Below are positions 6,570 to 7,542 of a stretch of DNA of 7,542 nt, in pieces. The translations under genes were made by a program, and so were the position numbers. The notes beneath the pieces are model-generated. The model saw nothing but the letters and a program-made list of their open reading frames with translations, was not told the origin of the DNA and did not search any database. The stretch is from NCBI GenBank assembly GCA_025057715.1, contig JANWVD010000033.1:1-7542 (forward strand), read 5' to 3'. Source of the stretch: Aquificaceae bacterium (GTDB lineage Bacteria; Aquificota; Aquificia; Aquificales; Aquificaceae). How positions within the stretch are numbered: the first letter of the stretch is position 1; the number at the start of each line of letters is the position of its first letter.

Positions 6570-7052
6570 TTGGACGGGGTTGTAATAGGTAAGGTAATCT
6601 CCACATTCGGGCTTGAGGGCGAGATAAAGGTCTTGCCATACTTACCACCTAAAAAATGGCGCGCGATAGCGCGCGTTTATTTTAAAAGAAAAACAACGGG
6701 GGAAATGGTAGGGTTTGAGGTAGTTAGGATAAAGCAAGCAGGGAAAGGCATTGCACTTAAGCTCAAAGATGTCCAAAGAGCTCAGGAGTTTGTTGGGGCT
6801 AAGGTCTTTGCCATGCCTCAGGAATTGCCAAAAGAGAGGGGGGAATATTTTGCCTTTGAGTTAGAGGGGCTTGAGGTTTTGACAGAGAGCGGGAAGAGCC
6901 TTGGCAAGGTAAACGCGGTAGTTGACGGAAGGGCTTACTCGTTTTTGGAAGTTGGGGAGATGCTAATTCCCTTTACGGAGAGGTTTGTCTTGGATGTTGA
7001 TTTAACTTCAGGCAAGATAATTGTAAGTAAAGACCTCGAGGAAATTGCATGA
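6570..7052 (+). CDS. rimM: Ribosome maturation factor RimM
   Basis: A 160-residue cytoplasmic protein, within the usual length (about 160-180). The N-terminal RimM domain starts with GKVISTFGLEGEIKV (7-21), matching the conserved GK-x-x-x-x-HGLxGE-x-KV pattern with Phe in place of His. The C-terminal PRC-barrel half begins at YFAFELEGLEV (about 93-103) and includes GKSLGKV and the MLIPF strand before FVLDVDL. Known role: it binds ribosomal protein S19 and helps mature the 30S head and the 16S rRNA 3' region. The start is TTG: an in-frame TAA at 6555-6557 excludes a longer protein, and no ATG or GTG lies between that stop and the TTG. No Shine-Dalgarno is seen. The usual neighbours (rpsP, trmD, rplS) are absent; it instead overlaps glgB by ATGA. 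A GC-rich inverted repeat lies inside the coding sequence (6659-6674). Confidence 0.95.
   Translation: MDGVVIGKVISTFGLEGEIKVLPYLPPKKWRAIARVYFKRKTTGEMVGFEVVRIKQAGKGIALKLKDVQRAQEFVGAKVFAMPQELPKERGEYFAFELEGLEVLTESGKSLGKVNAVVDGRAYSFLEVGEMLIPFTERFVLDVDLTSGKIIVSKDLEEIA
6659..6674. repeat. Short GC-only inverted repeat in rimM
   Basis: GCGCGC, then a GATA loop, then GCGCGC forms a potential 6-bp all-GC stem in otherwise AT-rich sequence, about 90 nt after the rimM start codon. It encodes Arg-Ala-Ile-Ala-Arg with CGC/GCG codons, while Arg here is mostly AGA/AGG. It has no T-tract, so it is not an intrinsic terminator. It may be chance or may affect translation or mRNA stability. Confidence 0.5.
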
Positions 7053-7542
7053 TAGAGCATGGATTTTCGCTCTTTAGCGATTATGACATTTTTCTTTTCA
7101 AAAAGGGCACCCATAGAAAGCTCTATAAAAAGTTTGGATGCCATCTTTTTGAGGATGGGGCTTACTTTGCGCTTTGGGCGCCAAACGCAAGTCAGGTGTT
7201 TGTTTTCGGGGATTTTAATAGCTGGGATAAGAGCTCTTTGCCGCTTAGGAAAAGAGACGATGGCTCTGGAATTTGGGAGGGGTTTGTAAAAGGGGTCAAA
7301 GAATTTGATAAATATAAGTTTTACATCAAGGGCGGTTGGGGATACGAGGGCGAAAGGGCAGACCCATTTGGCTTTTGGCACGAGGGTCCTTTTGGCAATG
7401 CTTCTATAGTTAAAAAGCTTGATTATAGCTGGGGCGATTTTGAGTGGATGGAGAGGAGGGCTTTAGTTAACCTAAGGAAAGAGCCGGTCAGTATCTATGA
7501 GGTTCACTTAGGCTCTTGGAAAAGAGGTAAGAATTGGGGGTT
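7049..7542 (+). CDS. glgB: 1,4-alpha-glucan branching enzyme, N-terminal part (runs off right edge)
   Basis: An open frame from the ATG at 7049 gives 164 residues before the window ends. Seen: a GlgB-type N-terminus (DYDIFLFKKGTHRKLYKKFG, 11-30), the carbohydrate-binding module 48 core FALWAPNASQVFVFGDFNSW (40-59), then GIWEGFVKGV (74-83), YKFYIKG (89-95), KADPF-like RADPFGFW (103-110), a W-x-x-R segment (133-136), and PVSIYEVHLGSWKRG (146-160), which opens the GH13 catalytic barrel. Known role: it transfers alpha-1,4-glucan segments to make alpha-1,6 branches in glycogen. The catalytic Asp/Glu/Asp residues lie beyond the window. The ATG overlaps the rimM TGA (ATGA), with GAGG (7038-7041) 7 nt upstream, so translation is probably coupled to rimM. 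A maltooligosyl trehalose trehalohydrolase or another CBM48-GH13 enzyme is possible but fits the N-terminal motifs less well. Confidence 0.93.
   Translation, partial: MIEHGFSLFSDYDIFLFKKGTHRKLYKKFGCHLFEDGAYFALWAPNASQVFVFGDFNSWDKSSLPLRKRDDGSGIWEGFVKGVKEFDKYKFYIKGGWGYEGERADPFGFWHEGPFGNASIVKKLDYSWGDFEWMERRALVNLRKEPVSIYEVHLGSWKRGKNWG

Noticed and set aside
7059..7289. Plus-strand open frame of 76 codons after rimM
   Set aside because: It is in a different frame from the glgB reading frame that starts at 7049, which carries clear CBM48 and GH13 motifs over the same bases.
6935..7381. Minus-strand open frame of 148 codons at the right end
   Set aside because: It is antisense to the end of rimM and the start of glgB, both with strong family motifs; no motif of its own.
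1..7542. CRISPR arrays, insertion sequences, tRNA or rRNA genes, toxin-antitoxin pairs
   Set aside because: No spaced direct repeats, transposase motifs, tRNA-like cloverleaf or rRNA sequence was recognised; nearly all bases are accounted for by coding genes.

Overview
This window is a compact stretch of bacterial chromosome. RimM, which is bacterial only, settles the domain, and none of the genes I could place looks phage- or plasmid-borne. Arg codons are mostly AGA/AGG and Ile is often ATA, in moderately AT-rich DNA. This is compatible with a deep-branching or thermophilic anaerobe, but I cannot name the phylum from sequence alone. Gene packing is extreme: neighbours overlap by 44, 16, 17 (convergent) and 4 nt, and the only two gaps are 68 and 37 bp.

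Layout. (1) A minus-strand pair at the left edge: phosphoketolase (xfp, 138-2516), followed by acetate kinase (ackA, running off the left edge). The ackA start lies inside the 3' end of xfp in another frame. (2) A 68-bp divergent gap, then a plus-strand pair: a PII-type (SERCA/PacL-like) cation P-type ATPase (2585-5062) and, overlapping its stop codon, a zinc-ribbon/methyltransferase/helical-repeat protein (5047-6291). (3) A convergent small NifU-domain Fe-S scaffold protein on the minus strand (6275-6532). (4) A 37-bp divergent gap, then rimM (6570-7052, TTG start) overlapping by ATGA with glgB, the glycogen branching enzyme, which runs off the right edge.

How the genes work together. Xfp cleaves xylulose-5-P or fructose-6-P with phosphate to acetyl-phosphate plus a sugar phosphate, and AckA converts acetyl-phosphate plus ADP to acetate plus ATP. 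The two form a complete phosphoketolase-acetate ATP-yielding branch. GlgB at the other end points to glycogen storage, which could feed sugar phosphates into that branch, but nothing in the window links the two transcriptionally. The ATPase, NifU-like protein and RimM look like housekeeping genes.

Most notable points: ackA is concealed in the xfp 3' end and encodes a shortened N-terminal domain; xfp has an apparent ~17-residue insertion; the ATPase has lost acidic residues of transport site I; both plus-strand lead genes (the ATPase gene and rimM) lack a Shine-Dalgarno and have a -10-like hexamer at the same distance from the start codon, suggesting leaderless initiation; and the methyltransferase has an unusual three-part architecture. 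I found no clear previously undescribed multi-gene system, no CRISPR array, no mobile element and no RNA gene.
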